From NCBI RefSeq assembly GCF_000381045.1, contig NZ_KB905745.1, positions 1 to 44,555 of the forward strand: a stretch of DNA of 44,555 bases, read 5' to 3'. Origin of the DNA: Thermus scotoductus DSM 8553 (GTDB taxonomy: Bacteria; Deinococcota; Deinococci; Deinococcales; Thermaceae). Shown here piece after piece: positions 1 through 8,897 of this stretch (positions are counted from its first letter, which is position 1; every line of letters starts with the position of its first letter). The notes beneath the pieces are model-generated. The model ran no database searches. It saw only the letters and a program-made list of their open reading frames with translations, and was not told where the DNA came from. Position numbers and translations under genes: made by a program.

Positions 1-147
1 TCCAAACGAACACCCGTGGCAGAGCCGGAAGCATTGCGCTCGCCTGCCGATACGGAGTCAAGGTCTTTCTGGGCCCGGACGGGGCCTTCGGGGGAGACCC
101 CGCGTGCTTTCCCGCAGGGAAACACCCTGGGAAGCCCTGGACTTTAG
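1..147 (+). CDS. tnpB: TnpB (IS200/IS605 OrfB) C-terminal fragment, cut by window edge
   Basis: Frame 1 is open from the window edge to a TAG at 145-147 and reads ...GTPVAEPEALRSP... then GETPRAFPQGNTLGSPGL. The low-complexity Pro/Gly/Arg/Ser tail, and the way it ends inside a terminal hairpin (134-154), are what one expects of the last ~48 residues of a TnpB/OrfB protein, the RNA-guided nuclease of IS200/IS605 elements. The catalytic RuvC part and zinc finger would lie upstream, outside the window. I recognise this from tail composition and the following right-end structure, not from a catalytic motif, so the call is tentative. Confidence 0.5.
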   Translation, partial: SKRTPVAEPEALRSPADTESRSFWARTGPSGETPRAFPQGNTLGSPGL

Positions 148-163
148 TCCGGGGAGTCGTCAC
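60..163 (+). ncRNA. Right end of IS605-type element / omega-RNA-like 3' scaffold
   Basis: Three hairpins follow one another: GGGG-AGA-CCCC (about 92-101), GTG-C-TTTCCC-GCA-GGGAAA-CAC (104-125, nine pairs with a bulged C), and CCCTGGAC-TTTA-GTCCGGGG (134-153), ending in GTCGTCAC near 163. IS200/IS605 elements carry such a subterminal hairpin at the right end, and the transcript of this end, overlapping the tnpB 3' end, is the omega RNA whose guide is the flanking host DNA. If so, the guide would start near 164. The element boundary is inferred; the left end is not in the window. Confidence 0.42.
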
Positions 164-173
164 AATAAGCCCC

Positions 174-1025
174 GTGGTGCTCTCGGCCCTGAAGGGCCTC
201 CTCTCCCCCGATACCCTCTCTCGCCTTACCCCCCTGGGCGGCTTTGAAGCCCGAGTGTACACGGATGGGGAAAGGGTCTACAAGGTATACCGGCCTGGCG
301 AGGCCCACCTGGCGGCCCTCGAGGCCGAGAGGATGGCCCGCGCCGGCTTGGGAAGCTTCGTCCTGGGGGTGGCCCAGGTGGAGGGACAAGGGGTCCTGGT
401 CATCCGCCATTTTCCCGGAAAACCCTTCAGCCCCGAAGCCTTCACCTCCAAGGCCCTCGCCGCCCTCTCCCACCTCTTCCTCTCCCTCCACCGCCTCCCC
501 GAGCCGGGGTATGTGGAGCGGGAAGAGCTTTCGGAGAGGCTAGAGCGCTTCGCTGAAAGCCTGGGCTCCGTGCCCGAGGCCTTAAGCCTCATCAAGGCCC
601 TTATGCGGGAGGTCGCCTGGGTGGCGGGGGTGGAGAAGCGCTTCTGCCATCGGGACGCCTGGGCGGGGAACCTCCTGCTTAAAACCCAGGAAAACCCCTC
701 CCACGACGACCCCGAGGTGCTCCTGGTGGACTGGGTCCGTTCCGGAGGCGACGATCCCGCCCGGGACCTTGCCCTCCTCAAGACGGGAAGCCTGGACCTC
801 TTGGGGGAAAAAAGGGCCCGGGAGGCCCTTTTCCGCCTGGTGCAGTTCTACCCCAAAGAGGTGCGGGAGCGCCTGGCCTTTTACGTGCCCCTCACCTATC
901 TCCACGACCTCCACTGGTTCCGCACGAAGAAGCCCGAGGGCTTCCTCGAGGCCCTGGCGGACAAGCTCCCCCGAGCTCTGAGCTTCTTCCAAGACTGCTT
1001 TCCCCTGAGAAACCGGGCGTGTTAG
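174..1025 (+). CDS. APH/choline-kinase-fold phosphotransferase
   Basis: A 283-residue protein of the aminoglycoside phosphotransferase / choline kinase superfamily. The Brenner motif is clear ([12 protein letters not shown], catalytic D161 and N166), and the metal-binding acidic motif follows ([17 protein letters not shown]186). The N-terminal lobe (1-90) is short with a nucleotide-binding-like YKVYR strand. The substrate cannot be told; such chromosomal enzymes act on sugars, choline-like or other small molecules as often as on antibiotics. GTG at 174 is the first start in a frame that stays open back to the window edge, and it lies 10 bp after the IS605-type right end, so the native promoter may have been displaced. 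A promoter-like TAGGCT at its stop codon leads into upp. Confidence 0.75.
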   Translation: MVLSALKGLLSPDTLSRLTPLGGFEARVYTDGERVYKVYRPGEAHLAALEAERMARAGLGSFVLGVAQVEGQGVLVIRHFPGKPFSPEAFTSKALAALSHLFLSLHRLPEPGYVEREELSERLERFAESLGSVPEALSLIKALMREVAWVAGVEKRFCHRDAWAGNLLLKTQENPSHDDPEVLLVDWVRSGGDDPARDLALLKTGSLDLLGEKRAREALFRLVQFYPKEVRERLAFYVPLTYLHDLHWFRTKKPEGFLEALADKLPRALSFFQDCFPLRNRAC

Positions 1026-1035
1026 GCTTTGGGGG

Positions 1036-1662
1036 ATGAGGATCACCCTGGTGGACCATCCCTTGGTCCAGCACAAGCTGGCCCACCTCCGGGATAAACG
1101 CACGGGCGCCAAGGACTTTCGCGAGCTGGCGGAGGAGGTATCCCTCCTCATGGCTTACGAAGCCATGAGGGACCTGGAACTTACGGAAACCACCGTGGAA
1201 ACCCCCGTGGCCCCCGCCCGGGTCAAGGTGCTTTCCGGCAAGAAGCTGGCCCTGGTGGCTATCTTGCGGGCTGGATTGGTCATGGTGGAGGGCATCCTTA
1301 AGCTGGTGCCCCATGCCCGCGTGGGGCACATCGGCCTCTACCGGGACCCCGAGTCCCTAAAGCCCGTTCAGTACTACGCCAAGCTACCCCCGGATATCCA
1401 CGAGCGCCGGGTCTTCCTCCTGGACCCCATGCTGGCCACGGGCGGGAGCGCCAGCCACGCCCTTACCCTTCTTAAGGAGAAGGGGGCCACGGGGATCAAG
1501 CTCATGTGCCTCATCGCCGCCCCCGAGGGCCTGGAGCGCATTGCCCAGGACCATCCCGACACCGAGGTGGTGGTGGCGGCCATCGACGAGCGCCTGAACG
1601 ACCACGGTTACATCGTTCCCGGCCTGGGGGACGCCGGGGACCGGATCTACGGGACCAAATGA
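1036..1662 (+). CDS. upp: Uracil phosphoribosyltransferase
   Basis: 208 residues, the usual UPRTase length. It converts uracil and PRPP to UMP in pyrimidine salvage. The PRPP-binding loop is seen as [12 protein letters not shown] (about 128-139), and the C-terminal [13 protein letters not shown] is the family-typical uracil-binding end. ATG at 1036 follows TAGGCT by 7 nt and a run of G, so it may be leaderless or use a weak Shine-Dalgarno. Its stop codon overlaps the start of the wecA-like gene (ATGA at 1659-1662), so the two are translationally coupled. Confidence 0.95.
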   Translation: MRITLVDHPLVQHKLAHLRDKRTGAKDFRELAEEVSLLMAYEAMRDLELTETTVETPVAPARVKVLSGKKLALVAILRAGLVMVEGILKLVPHARVGHIGLYRDPESLKPVQYYAKLPPDIHERRVFLLDPMLATGGSASHALTLLKEKGATGIKLMCLIAAPEGLERIAQDHPDTEVVVAAIDERLNDHGYIVPGLGDAGDRIYGTK

Positions 1663-2747
1663 CTGAACTTCTGAAGAAGATAGGCATCGCTGAACCCACG
1701 GGCACAGGCTGGCTTACCGTGGCCTTCGCCTTCCTGGTGGCCCTTTTCTTCACCTGGCGCTTCCTGCCCCATGTGCGCCGCTTCGCCCTCAAGGTGGGCT
1801 GGGCGGACATGCCCAACGAAAGGCGCCTCAACCGGGAGCCCCTGCCCAACGCCGGGGGCCTGGCGGTGTACGCCGGGGTGGTGCTGGCCCTGGTGGTGGC
1901 CGCCTTCCTAAGGCCCATCCTGGTGGAACACGTGCTTATCCAAATCCTCGCCATCCTCTTGGGAGGAGCTTGGCTGGTGCTGGTGGGCTTCATCGACGAT
2001 CAGTTCGGCCTCCCCCCCCTCTTCCGCCTCTTCGTGCAAACCCTGGCCGCCCTCCTCCTCATGGCGGTGGGGGTGCGGTTCGAAGCCGCCTTCGGCACCC
2101 CCCTGGATCCCGTCTTGGGGTTTTTCCTCACCTGGCTCTGGGTGGTGGGAATCACCAACGCCCTGAACCTCATGGACGGCCTGGATGGGCTGGCGGGCGG
2201 GATTGCCTACATCAGCGCCATGAGCCTCCTCTTCGTGAGCGCCCAGTTTCCCTACTGGGCGGCAGGCACCCTGGTCCTGGCGGCCCTGGCCGGGGCAGCC
2301 CTGGGCTTCCTGCGGCACAACCTTCACCCAAGCCGCATCATCCTGGGGGATGCGGGGGCTTACTTCCTGGGCTTCACCCTGGCGGCCACCTCCCTTCTTG
2401 GCAATCTGAAGCTCACCACCTTTTTGGGCCTCCTGCCCCCGGCCCTTTTTCTTCTTCTCCCCATCCTGGACACCACCCAGGTGGTGGTGCGAAGGCTATT
2501 GCGGGGGCAAAACCCCCTTTCCACCCCCGGCAAGGACCACATCCACCACCGCCTTCTCGCCCGGGGACTTTCCCAAAGGCGGGTGGCCTTCCTCCTGTGG
2601 GGGCTCGCCCTCCTCTTCAACCTTCTGGCCATGGCCTACCTGGGCATGCCGAAGGAAGCCATCCTGGCAAGCCTTTTCGCCACGGTTTCCGGCCTGGGGT
2701 GGGTGACCTACCGCCGCCTCAGGGCCCTTTGGAGGGGGGTGGAATAG
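1659..2747 (+). CDS. wecA: Polyprenyl-phosphate GlcNAc-1-phosphate transferase (WecA/TagO/MraY family)
   Basis: 362 residues, about eleven predicted membrane helices. It should transfer a sugar-1-phosphate from a UDP-sugar to undecaprenyl phosphate on the inner face of the membrane. Family motifs are present in order: GFIDDQFG (the Asp-rich loop), [19 protein letters not shown], and a His motif [10 protein letters not shown]. The start is ATG 1659, overlapping the upp stop, rather than an upstream start inside upp. The next gene, wecB, makes UDP-ManNAc from UDP-GlcNAc, which supports a role in surface glycan or teichoic-like polymer rather than peptidoglycan. MraY itself is less likely because no mur genes are nearby. 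Confidence 0.88.
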   Translation: MTELLKKIGIAEPTGTGWLTVAFAFLVALFFTWRFLPHVRRFALKVGWADMPNERRLNREPLPNAGGLAVYAGVVLALVVAAFLRPILVEHVLIQILAILLGGAWLVLVGFIDDQFGLPPLFRLFVQTLAALLLMAVGVRFEAAFGTPLDPVLGFFLTWLWVVGITNALNLMDGLDGLAGGIAYISAMSLLFVSAQFPYWAAGTLVLAALAGAALGFLRHNLHPSRIILGDAGAYFLGFTLAATSLLGNLKLTTFLGLLPPALFLLLPILDTTQVVVRRLLRGQNPLSTPGKDHIHHRLLARGLSQRRVAFLLWGLALLFNLLAMAYLGMPKEAILASLFATVSGLGWVTYRRLRALWRGVE

Positions 2748-2748
2748 C

Positions 2749-3867
2749 ATGAAGCGGGTAGTCTTAGCCTTCGGAACCCGGCCCGAGGCCACCAAGATGG
2801 CCCCGGTCTACCTGGCTTTGAAGGAGCATCCCCATATCAAGCCCCTCATCCTCCTCACTGGCCAGCATCGGGAACAACTAAGGCAGGCCCTGGGGCTTTT
2901 CGGCATCCAAGAGGACCGGAACCTGGACGTGATGCAAGAGCGCCAGGCCCTGCCGGACCTGGCGGCCCGCATCCTGCCCCAGGCGGCCAGGGCCCTCGAG
3001 GAGATGCGGGCGGACTACGTGCTGGTCCACGGGGACACCCTCACCACCTTCGCCGTGGCCTGGGCCGCCTTTCTGGTGGGGCTTCCTGTGGGGCACGTGG
3101 AGGCAGGCCTAAGAAGCGGTAACCTCAAAGAACCCTTCCCCGAGGAGGCCAACCGCCGTCTCACCGATGCGCTCACCGACCTGGACTTTGCCCCCACCCC
3201 CCTGGCCAAGGAGAACCTGCTAAGGGAGGGCAAGAAGGAGGAAACCATCCTGGTCACCGGCCAGACGGGGGTGGATGCCGTGCTCCTGGCCGCCCGGCTA
3301 GGCCGGCTTCCTGAGGGGCTTCCCCCTGGCCCCTACGTGACCGTTACCATGCACCGGCGGGAAAACTGGCCCATCCTGCCGGAGCTGGCCCGGGCCCTCA
3401 AACGGGTGGCCGAGGCCTTCCCCCACCTCACCTTCGTCTACCCCGTGCACCTGAACCCCGTGGTGCGGGAGGCGGTCTTCCCCGTGCTCAAAGGGATGAA
3501 GAACTTTCTCCTCCTGGACCCCTTGGACTACGGGCCCATGGCCGCCTTGATGCGGGAAAGCCTCCTCCTCGTCACCGATTCCGGGGGGCTCCAGGAGGAA
3601 GGAGCGGCCCTGGGGGTTCCCGTGGTGGTGCTCAGGAACGTTACGGAAAGGCCAGAAGGCCTCGAGGCGGGCATCCTGAGGCTGGCGGGCACCGAGCCCG
3701 AAAGGGTTTACCGCACGGTGAAGGCGCTACTGGAAAACCCCGAGGAACTTGAGCGCATGCGCCAGGCCAAAAACCCCTACGGGGATGGGAAGGCGGGGAT
3801 TCGGGTGGCCCAGGGAGTGGCCTGGCGGCTGGGCCTGGGGCCTAGGCCGGAGGATTGGGTTCCCTAG
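2749..3867 (+). CDS. wecB: UDP-N-acetylglucosamine 2-epimerase (non-hydrolysing)
   Basis: 372 residues. It interconverts UDP-GlcNAc and UDP-ManNAc in the cytoplasm. Visible motifs are [13 protein letters not shown] at the N-terminus, [18 protein letters not shown] followed by [12 protein letters not shown], and [10 protein letters not shown] near the C-terminal UDP site. The ATG at 2749 is one base after the wecA stop, so upp-wecA-wecB is one transcription unit. The last 26 bp overlap the 3' end of the convergent MFS gene. Confidence 0.95.
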   Translation: MKRVVLAFGTRPEATKMAPVYLALKEHPHIKPLILLTGQHREQLRQALGLFGIQEDRNLDVMQERQALPDLAARILPQAARALEEMRADYVLVHGDTLTTFAVAWAAFLVGLPVGHVEAGLRSGNLKEPFPEEANRRLTDALTDLDFAPTPLAKENLLREGKKEETILVTGQTGVDAVLLAARLGRLPEGLPPGPYVTVTMHRRENWPILPELARALKRVAEAFPHLTFVYPVHLNPVVREAVFPVLKGMKNFLLLDPLDYGPMAALMRESLLLVTDSGGLQEEGAALGVPVVVLRNVTERPEGLEAGILRLAGTEPERVYRTVKALLENPEELERMRQAKNPYGDGKAGIRVAQGVAWRLGLGPRPEDWVP

Positions 3868-5038
3868 GCCAGGGCCTGAGCTGGTAGAGGCCCACCAGGA
3901 GGAGGCAGCCCCCCAGGAGGAGGGCGGCAAGCCGTCCCCCGAAGCGTTCAAAGAGGAGGCCGGTGAGGTAGGCCCCAAGGGGCCCGGTGCCCAGCATCAC
4001 CAGGCTGTACACCGCCATCACCCGGCCCCGAATCCGGTCGGGCACGGATAGCTGCACCAGGGTGTTGGCGTTGATGAGCACGGAGATCATCCCGAACCCT
4101 CCCAGGGCCAAAAAGAAGGGGACCAGGAAGGCGTAGGGCAGGAAGAGGCCCAGGTGGGCCAGGGAAAGGGAAAAGACCCCAAGAAGAAGCCTCCCCGGCT
4201 TGGGCCTACCCGTGAAGGCCATGACCAAGGCAGCCCCCAAGGCCCCCAACCCCACGCTGGAAAGGAGGCCACCATAACCCGTGGCGGAAAGGCCCAGCAC
4301 CAGCCGGGCATAGGAGGGCACCAGGGTCTGGAAGTTCATGCCCAAGAGGCTGGCGAAGAGCACCAGTCCCACCACCCGGCGCACCACGGGATGCTCGAGG
4401 ACAAACCGCACCCCCTCCTGGGCCTCCCGCCACCAGCGGCCATCCCCTTCCTCCCCCCTAGGACCCAAAGGGACCCGGCGCAGGACGAAGAGAAGGGGCA
4501 AAAAGGAAAGGGCATTGGCCAGATAAGCCACCCCCACGCCAAAGAGGGCGATTAACACCCCAGCCAGGGCCGGCCCCAACAACCTGCTGGTGTTGAAGCC
4601 AAAGGAGTTAAGGGCGATGGCCCCCGGGTACCGGTCCCTGCCCGCCAGCTCCACGGTGAAGCTTTGGCGCACCGGGAGGTCCATGGCGTTGAGGGCCCCG
4701 TAGAGAAACGCAAAGAGGAGCACGTGGCCGTAGCGCACCTGCCCAGTGAGGATGAGGAAGGCCATGAAGAGGGCCAGAACCATCATGCCCCCCTGGGTAA
4801 AAATAAGAAGGTTCCGCTTGGGGTAACGGTCCGCCAAAACCCCGGCGGGAAGGGAGAACAGCAAGGAGGGGAGGAACTGCAAGGCCACCACCAGCCCAAG
4901 CCTCTCCGCGCTTCCCGTAAGGAGGAGGACCAGCCATCCCTGGGCCGCCGACTGCATCCAGGTGCCCATCTGGGAGGTGAAAAGGGCAAGCCAGTAGGAA
5001 CGATAAAGAGGGTCTTTCAGAAGGGCCAAGGCCAGCAC
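3842..5038 (-). CDS. MFS exporter (DHA3/EntS-like)
   Basis: 398 residues with twelve predicted membrane helices. The N-terminal half reads [19 protein letters not shown] and the loop [13 protein letters not shown] is the MFS motif A equivalent, as in the MFS_3/EntS-type drug or siderophore exporters. The GTG start at 5036-5038 lies 6 nt after a TAGGAT hexamer on the same strand, so the mRNA is probably leaderless. A palindromic operator (5055-5068) sits just upstream of that -10 and resembles ones before liv and tmrB. Export of a toxic compound under TetR-type control is the likely role; the substrate is unknown. Confidence 0.85.
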   Translation of the reverse strand: MLALALLKDPLYRSYWLALFTSQMGTWMQSAAQGWLVLLLTGSAERLGLVVALQFLPSLLFSLPAGVLADRYPKRNLLIFTQGGMMVLALFMAFLILTGQVRYGHVLLFAFLYGALNAMDLPVRQSFTVELAGRDRYPGAIALNSFGFNTSRLLGPALAGVLIALFGVGVAYLANALSFLPLLFVLRRVPLGPRGEEGDGRWWREAQEGVRFVLEHPVVRRVVGLVLFASLLGMNFQTLVPSYARLVLGLSATGYGGLLSSVGLGALGAALVMAFTGRPKPGRLLLGVFSLSLAHLGLFLPYAFLVPFFLALGGFGMISVLINANTLVQLSVPDRIRGRVMAVYSLVMLGTGPLGAYLTGLLFERFGGRLAALLLGGCLLLVGLYQLRPWPREPNPPA

Positions 5039-5044
5039 CCCCTT

Positions 5045-5050
5045 ATCCTA
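5045..5050 (-). promoter_or_regulatory. -10 hexamer of the MFS gene (leaderless)
   Basis: Minus-strand TAGGAT is followed by AAGGGG and the GTG start. Six bases between -10 and the start codon leaves no room for a leader. Confidence 0.5.
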
Positions 5051-5054
5051 CGGC

Positions 5055-5068
5055 TGACTGACCGGTCA
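5055..5068. promoter_or_regulatory. TetR-type operator, site 1
   Basis: TGACTGACCGGTCA, holding the perfect 10-bp palindrome TGACCGGTCA at 5059-5068. It differs at only 2 of 14 positions from the site over the tmrB start (31712-31725). It lies between the MFS start and the divergent M50 gene and would sit near the MFS -10/-35 spacer, which suits repression. Confidence 0.55.
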
Positions 5069-5095
5069 TTACCAACTCCACCGCCAGCCTGTGCT

Positions 5096-5101
5096 TATAC
5101 T
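5096..5101 (+). promoter_or_regulatory. -10 hexamer of the M50 gene
   Basis: TATACT is 5 bp before ATG 5107. No good -35 is visible at 16-18 bp, so the call rests on the -10 and its place. Confidence 0.4.
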
Positions 5102-5106
5102 GAGGC

Positions 5107-6231
5107 ATGCTTCAGCGCGGCTTTCCCCTGTTCCGCATTCTGGGGATCCCCCTTTACCTGGATTTCTCCTTTCTCCTGATGCTGCCCCTCCTGGCCTTCC
5201 TCATCGGCAGCAACCTGCCCGTTTATCTGGAGCTATTTGGCCTTCCTCAGGACCCCTCCCTGCTCCAGGGCACCCTGCCCTTCCTTCTGGGACTTTCCGC
5301 GGCCCTTGGCCTTTTCGCCTCCGTGCTTTTACACGAGCTCGGGCACGCCCTGGTAGCCCGGCGCTTCAGTATAGAAACCAAACGCATCACCCTGTGGCTC
5401 CTGGGCGGGGTAGCACAGATGGAGAGGATTCCCAGGGAACCCAAAAAGGAGCTCTGGATTGCCCTGGCGGGCCCGACGGTGAGCTTTGCCCTGGCCCTCT
5501 TCTTCCGTCTGGTGCAGGCGGAATCCGGGGCCCTGGGGTTTCTCACCCACTATTTGGCCTTGGTCAACCTGATGCTGGGGCTATTCAACCTCCTCCCTGC
5601 CCTGCCCTTGGACGGAGGCCGGGTCTACCGGGCGCTTTTGGCCATGCGCAAACCCTACCTCCAGGCCACCCGGCAGGCCTTGGCCCTGAGCCAGGTGGTG
5701 GCCTGGGCCTTGGGGCTTTTCGGCCTTGTGGTCTTCAACCCTTTCCTGGTCCTGATTGCCTTTTTCGTGTACATGGCCTCGAGGGCCGAGGTGGAAGCCA
5801 GCCTACTGGCCCAGGCCTTAAGCGGGTTGAAGGCCAAGGACCTCATGACCCCAAACCCCCTGGTCATCCCCCCAGAGCTTACGGTCCAGGAAGTCCTGGA
5901 ACTGGCCCTGGCCCACAAGGTTTCCGGCTTTCCCGTGGTGGAGGAAGGGCGGGTCCTGGGGGTGGTGGGCCTCGAGGGGCTGGAGGGCGCCAACCCCCTG
6001 GCCCCGGTGGTCCACTACCTAAAAGAACCCCTGATCCTCTCCCCCGAGGAGGACGCCCTTACCGCCTTGGAGCGCATGGCGGAGCACGGCTATGCCCGGG
6101 CCCTGGTGATGGAAGGGGGCCGCCTGGTGGGCATCCTCAGCAAAACCGACCTCCTAAGGGCCTTCCAGGTGCGGATGCTAGGGCATTCCTCACCTGAACC
6201 CGGCCAGACACATGTGAGACTGGACGAGTAA
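5107..6231 (+). CDS. Site-2-protease family (M50) metalloprotease with CBS pair
   Basis: 374 residues. Four to six membrane helices occupy residues 10-240, then two CBS domains (about 245-295 and 305-365). The zinc site is HELGH at 76-80, and the third ligand lies in the NLLPALPLDGG motif (D169). Such proteases cut membrane-anchored substrates, often anti-sigma factors, and the CBS pair probably senses a nucleotide. ATG 5107 lies 5 nt after TATACT (5096-5101), so translation is probably leaderless. The stop codon lies 3 bp before the scar of a broken insertion sequence, so the last residues could be altered. Confidence 0.9.
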   Translation: MLQRGFPLFRILGIPLYLDFSFLLMLPLLAFLIGSNLPVYLELFGLPQDPSLLQGTLPFLLGLSAALGLFASVLLHELGHALVARRFSIETKRITLWLLGGVAQMERIPREPKKELWIALAGPTVSFALALFFRLVQAESGALGFLTHYLALVNLMLGLFNLLPALPLDGGRVYRALLAMRKPYLQATRQALALSQVVAWALGLFGLVVFNPFLVLIAFFVYMASRAEVEASLLAQALSGLKAKDLMTPNPLVIPPELTVQEVLELALAHKVSGFPVVEEGRVLGVVGLEGLEGANPLAPVVHYLKEPLILSPEEDALTALERMAEHGYARALVMEGGRLVGILSKTDLLRAFQVRMLGHSSPEPGQTHVRLDE

Positions 6232-6234
6232 AAA

Positions 6235-6646
6235 TGTGGGGACCACTCCAGAAGAGAGGGGGTCCCCACGGATGCAGCTTACCACGGTTGGCAAAGAGGT
6301 TTTGCGGGGAGCGCGGGTCAGCCCGAAGGGCTACCTTGAAGGCCCGGGAACTCCAAGGTCACGCGAAGCGTACCTTGGGGCCGGGGCCGGCGATCCCACG
6401 GTTCAGGACCGCTTACGGAAGCTCAAACAGGTGGAGCGGATGCAGCGGACCTTTAGGGATGAGTTCTACACACGACCGTTGCCTTCACAGATCCCCGAGC
6501 TCCAAAGGGAGCTTGACGCCTACCTGGACCACTACAACCGCCGGCGACCCCACCAGGCCTTGGGGGGCCTGGCCCCTTTAGAGTACCTGGCTAGAATACG
6601 GGGGGAGGCGGTCCCCACAGAGTCTCAAATGTGTTGACCGACTACA
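6235..6646 (+). mobile_element. Internally deleted DDE insertion sequence (IS481/IS3-like)
   Basis: The element holds only the 3' end of a transposase gene. GTGGGGACC occurs at 6236-6244 and inverted at 6261-6269 and 6610-6618. The likely right end is the segment GTGTTGACCGACTACA (6631-6646), which read outward is TGTAGTCGGTC..., a TG...CA-type end. A partial direct repeat (AAATGTGgggACC near 6233 against AAATGTGttgACC near 6628) may mark a recombination that removed the middle. Exact borders are uncertain. Confidence 0.55.
6236..6637 (+). pseudogene. Transposase remnant, rve-type integrase C-terminus
   Basis: The last ~65 codons read VERMQRTFRDEFYTRPL then LDAYLDHYNRRRPHQALGG and LAPLEYLARI. 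This is the end of a DDE (rve) integrase core: the catalytic Glu region normally reads NGKVERxxRT, here cut to KQVERMQRT. The first ~65 codons do not resemble a transposase in any frame, so the catalytic Asp residues are gone and a junction lies near 6430. The product cannot be active. Confidence 0.7.
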
Positions 6647-6763
6647 GAGAGGCGGAAGGCCCTGGCCTACTGCTCGGAGGTGGGCCTGGCCTTAAAGCTG
6701 GGAAGCACCTGGTTCCGCGTGGAAAAGGGGTGCCTTCGCCTCCGCCTCCTCTGGCCCCCTTAA
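6638..6763 (+). pseudogene. 3' tail of an unidentified gene cut by the insertion
   Basis: After the transposase stop the frame ending at TAA 6761-6763 reads ERRKALAYCSEVGLALKLGS followed by TWFRVEKGCLRLRLLWPP. It has natural composition and the strand codon bias of its neighbours, but no start codon. It overlaps the htrA stop by a few bases, as tightly packed convergent genes do here. I do not recognise the family; the 5' part seems to have been lost with the insertion. Confidence 0.4.
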
Positions 6764-7974
6764 CGGAGGATCTGGGGGACTACCTTCAGGGTAAGGGTGC
6801 GGCCCTGGCGCCAGACCTCGAGGACCACTGCCTCTCCCGGCTTCTTGCCGTAGAGCACTTGGCGAAGCTGGGCGATGGAGGAAAGAGGCACCCCGTCGGC
6901 CTTCAGGAGCACATCCCCGTCCACCCCCACCTGCAAGGCCTCGCCCGTGGGAAGTTGGATGTAGGCAAAGCGGCTTGGAGCCCTTAAGCCCGCCCGGGCA
7001 GCGGGGCTATTCCGCTCCACCTCCTGGACCATGAGCCCAGAGGCGGGAAGCCCGTACTGCTGGCGTAGCCTCTCCGGGTAGATGGAAAGGGGGATGAGGG
7101 ACACGCCAAGCCGGGGACGGCTCCTGACGATCTCCTCCGCGGTCAGGGTCTTCCCCGCCTTCAGCTCGGGAAGGTACTGCTTCACCAGGTTGATGGGCAG
7201 GGCAAACCCCACCCCGGCGAACTGGGCGGCCCCGAACTGGCCCGTGGGGGTGAAGATGGCGGTGTTGATGCCGATCACCTCCCCCCGGGAGTTAAGGAGA
7301 GGCCCCCCGGAGTTGCCGGGGTTGATGGCGGCATCCGTCTGGATCACCTGGGGCACCAGGCCCGACTCATCCCCGATGGCCCCGGGGTTTTCCCGGATAG
7401 CGGAAACGATCCCCTGGGTTACGGTGAACTCTAGCCCAAAGGGGTTTCCCATGGCGATGGCCTTCTGGCCCACGCGGATCCGGTCCGAGTCCCCCAAAAC
7501 CAGGGGGACAAGCTTCTCCTTAGGGGCGTTCACCTTGAGGAGGGCCACGTCCAGGGGCGGGGCCGCACCCACCAGGCGGGCTTGGTACTCGTTGGGGTCG
7601 TTGTGAAACTTGATGGTGATGCGGCTCGCCCCCTCCACCACGTGGTAGTTGGTGAGGATGTACCCCTCCTTGTCAATGACGAACCCGGAGCCCGTTCCCT
7701 GCTGGGGAGGCATCTGGAGGAAGGGAGCGAAGAACTCAAAACCCGGAGGGAGCTGGACGCTTTGCGGCCGGGTGACCACGGAGACGTATACCACCCCGTC
7801 CCCGTAGCGTTCCACGATCTCCACGGTGTTCCGCTCGTAGTCCAAAAGCCCCTGGTCCCCTGCGGGCGCCGGGGCGGGGGCCCGGCCCTGCCCGTCGGAA
7901 AGCCCCCACCAAAGCACCGCCCCCGCCAGGGCGGAGAGGGCAAGGAAGCCGGCAAAGGAACGGCCAAGGTTCAT
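6760..7974 (-). CDS. htrA: HtrA/DegP-like serine protease with one PDZ domain
   Basis: 404 residues from ATG 7974, chosen because GGGAGGT lies 6 nt before it; an in-frame start 21 bp upstream has none. An N-terminal membrane anchor (about 5-25) is followed by a Pro/Ala linker, a trypsin-like domain and a C-terminal PDZ (about 290-400). The catalytic triad is H111 (TNYHVV), D142 (PLDVAL) and S222 (NPGNSGGP). It should degrade misfolded envelope proteins outside the membrane. Its 3' end meets the gene tail beside the broken insertion sequence. Confidence 0.95.
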   Translation of the reverse strand: MNLGRSFAGFLALSALAGAVLWWGLSDGQGRAPAPAPAGDQGLLDYERNTVEIVERYGDGVVYVSVVTRPQSVQLPPGFEFFAPFLQMPPQQGTGSGFVIDKEGYILTNYHVVEGASRITIKFHNDPNEYQARLVGAAPPLDVALLKVNAPKEKLVPLVLGDSDRIRVGQKAIAMGNPFGLEFTVTQGIVSAIRENPGAIGDESGLVPQVIQTDAAINPGNSGGPLLNSRGEVIGINTAIFTPTGQFGAAQFAGVGFALPINLVKQYLPELKAGKTLTAEEIVRSRPRLGVSLIPLSIYPERLRQQYGLPASGLMVQEVERNSPAARAGLRAPSRFAYIQLPTGEALQVGVDGDVLLKADGVPLSSIAQLRQVLYGKKPGEAVVLEVWRQGRTLTLKVVPQILR

Positions 7975-8021
7975 GGCACACCTCCCAAGCCCCAACCTAC
8001 CCCTTGCCGGTTAGGGGGGGA

Positions 8022-8879
8022 TTAGACGAAGACCACGGTCTTGTTGCCGTGGACGAGGATGCGGTCCTCGAGGTGCCAGCGCACGGCCCGCGCCAAGACG
8101 GTGCGCTCAAGCTCCTGGCCGAGCCTTTTCATCTCCGCAACCGTGTGGCGGTGGGAGACCCGCACCACGTCCTGCTCGATAATGGGCCCTTGGTCCAACT
8201 CCTCGGTGACGTAGTGGGCGGTGGCCCCGATGAGCTTCACCCCCCGCTCGTAAGCCTGGCGGTAGGGGTCGGCCCCGGCAAAGGCCGGCAGGAAGGAATG
8301 GTGGATGTTGATGATGCGCATGGGAAAGCGGGCCACGAAGGAGGGCGAGAGGACCTGCATGTAGCGGGCCAGGACCACGAGCTCCACCCCCTCCGCCTCC
8401 AAAAGGGCGAGGATCCGCTCCTCCGCCTCCTCCTTGCGGTCCTTCTCCACGGGCACATGGTGGTAGGGGATACCGAAGCGCTCCACCTCCTCCTGGTGGT
8501 GGGGGTGGTTGGAGATCACCATCCGGAGGTCCATGGAAAGCTCCCCCACCCTGTAGCGCCAAAGGAGTTCCAAAAGGGCGTGGGCCGGTTTCGAGACCAG
8601 GATGGCCACTCGCTTCCTTTCCGAGGCGTAGCTCAAGCGCCACTCCATGGAAAAGCGGCTTGCCACCACGTCCTGGAAGGCCCTTTCCAGGGCAGGGCGG
8701 GAAAGGTCCAGGTGGGGGGTGGTGAAGGCCAGGCGCATGAAAAAGGTTCCCCCTTCGGGATCGGTGGAATACTGCTGCAAATCGGTGATGTTGGCCCCAT
8801 GGGCGTACAGGAACCCGGAAACCGCGGCCACGATCCCGGGCCGGTCCGGGCAGGTGATGAGGAGCCGCGCCTCTTCCAT
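8022..8879 (-). CDS. purU: Formyltetrahydrofolate deformylase
   Basis: 285 residues. An N-terminal ACT domain ([20 protein letters not shown], residues 4-23, continuing to about 80) precedes a formyltransferase-fold domain with [11 protein letters not shown] and an [16 protein letters not shown] segment, which carry the Asn-His-Asp catalytic set. It hydrolyses 10-formyl-THF to formate and THF, supplying formate for purine synthesis and balancing one-carbon pools. ATG 8879 is preferred over an upstream in-frame start because the ACT domain begins directly after it, and TATAGT lies 7 nt upstream. It is divergent from rraA with only 18 bp between start codons. Confidence 0.93.
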   Translation of the reverse strand: MEEARLLITCPDRPGIVAAVSGFLYAHGANITDLQQYSTDPEGGTFFMRLAFTTPHLDLSRPALERAFQDVVASRFSMEWRLSYASERKRVAILVSKPAHALLELLWRYRVGELSMDLRMVISNHPHHQEEVERFGIPYHHVPVEKDRKEEAEERILALLEAEGVELVVLARYMQVLSPSFVARFPMRIINIHHSFLPAFAGADPYRQAYERGVKLIGATAHYVTEELDQGPIIEQDVVRVSHRHTVAEMKRLGQELERTVLARAVRWHLEDRILVHGNKTVVFV

Positions 8880-8885
8880 AGGCGC

Positions 8886-8892
8886 TACTATA
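8886..8892. promoter_or_regulatory. Overlapping divergent -10 elements (purU/rraA)
   Basis: CTACTATATCC holds TACTAT on the plus strand (8886-8891, 6 nt before rraA ATG 8898) and TATAGT on the minus strand (8887-8892, 7 nt before purU ATG 8879). Both mRNAs would be leaderless and the two polymerases would compete for the same bases. Confidence 0.55.
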
Positions 8893-8897
8893 TCCCC

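Noticed and set aside
411-425. Further copy of the palindromic repeat (TTTTCCCGGAAAA in the APH gene)
   Set aside because: Too short, encodes FPGK within the normal kinase fold, and does not match the flanks of the mutL unit.
1506-1658. N-terminal extension of the WecA-like protein
   Set aside because: It overlaps upp in another frame; ATG 1659 begins the membrane protein and couples to the upp stop.
5091-6197. Overlapping 368-codon frame on the M50 gene
   Set aside because: Pro/Gly/Arg-rich shadow without motifs; the M50 frame has HELGH and CBS domains.
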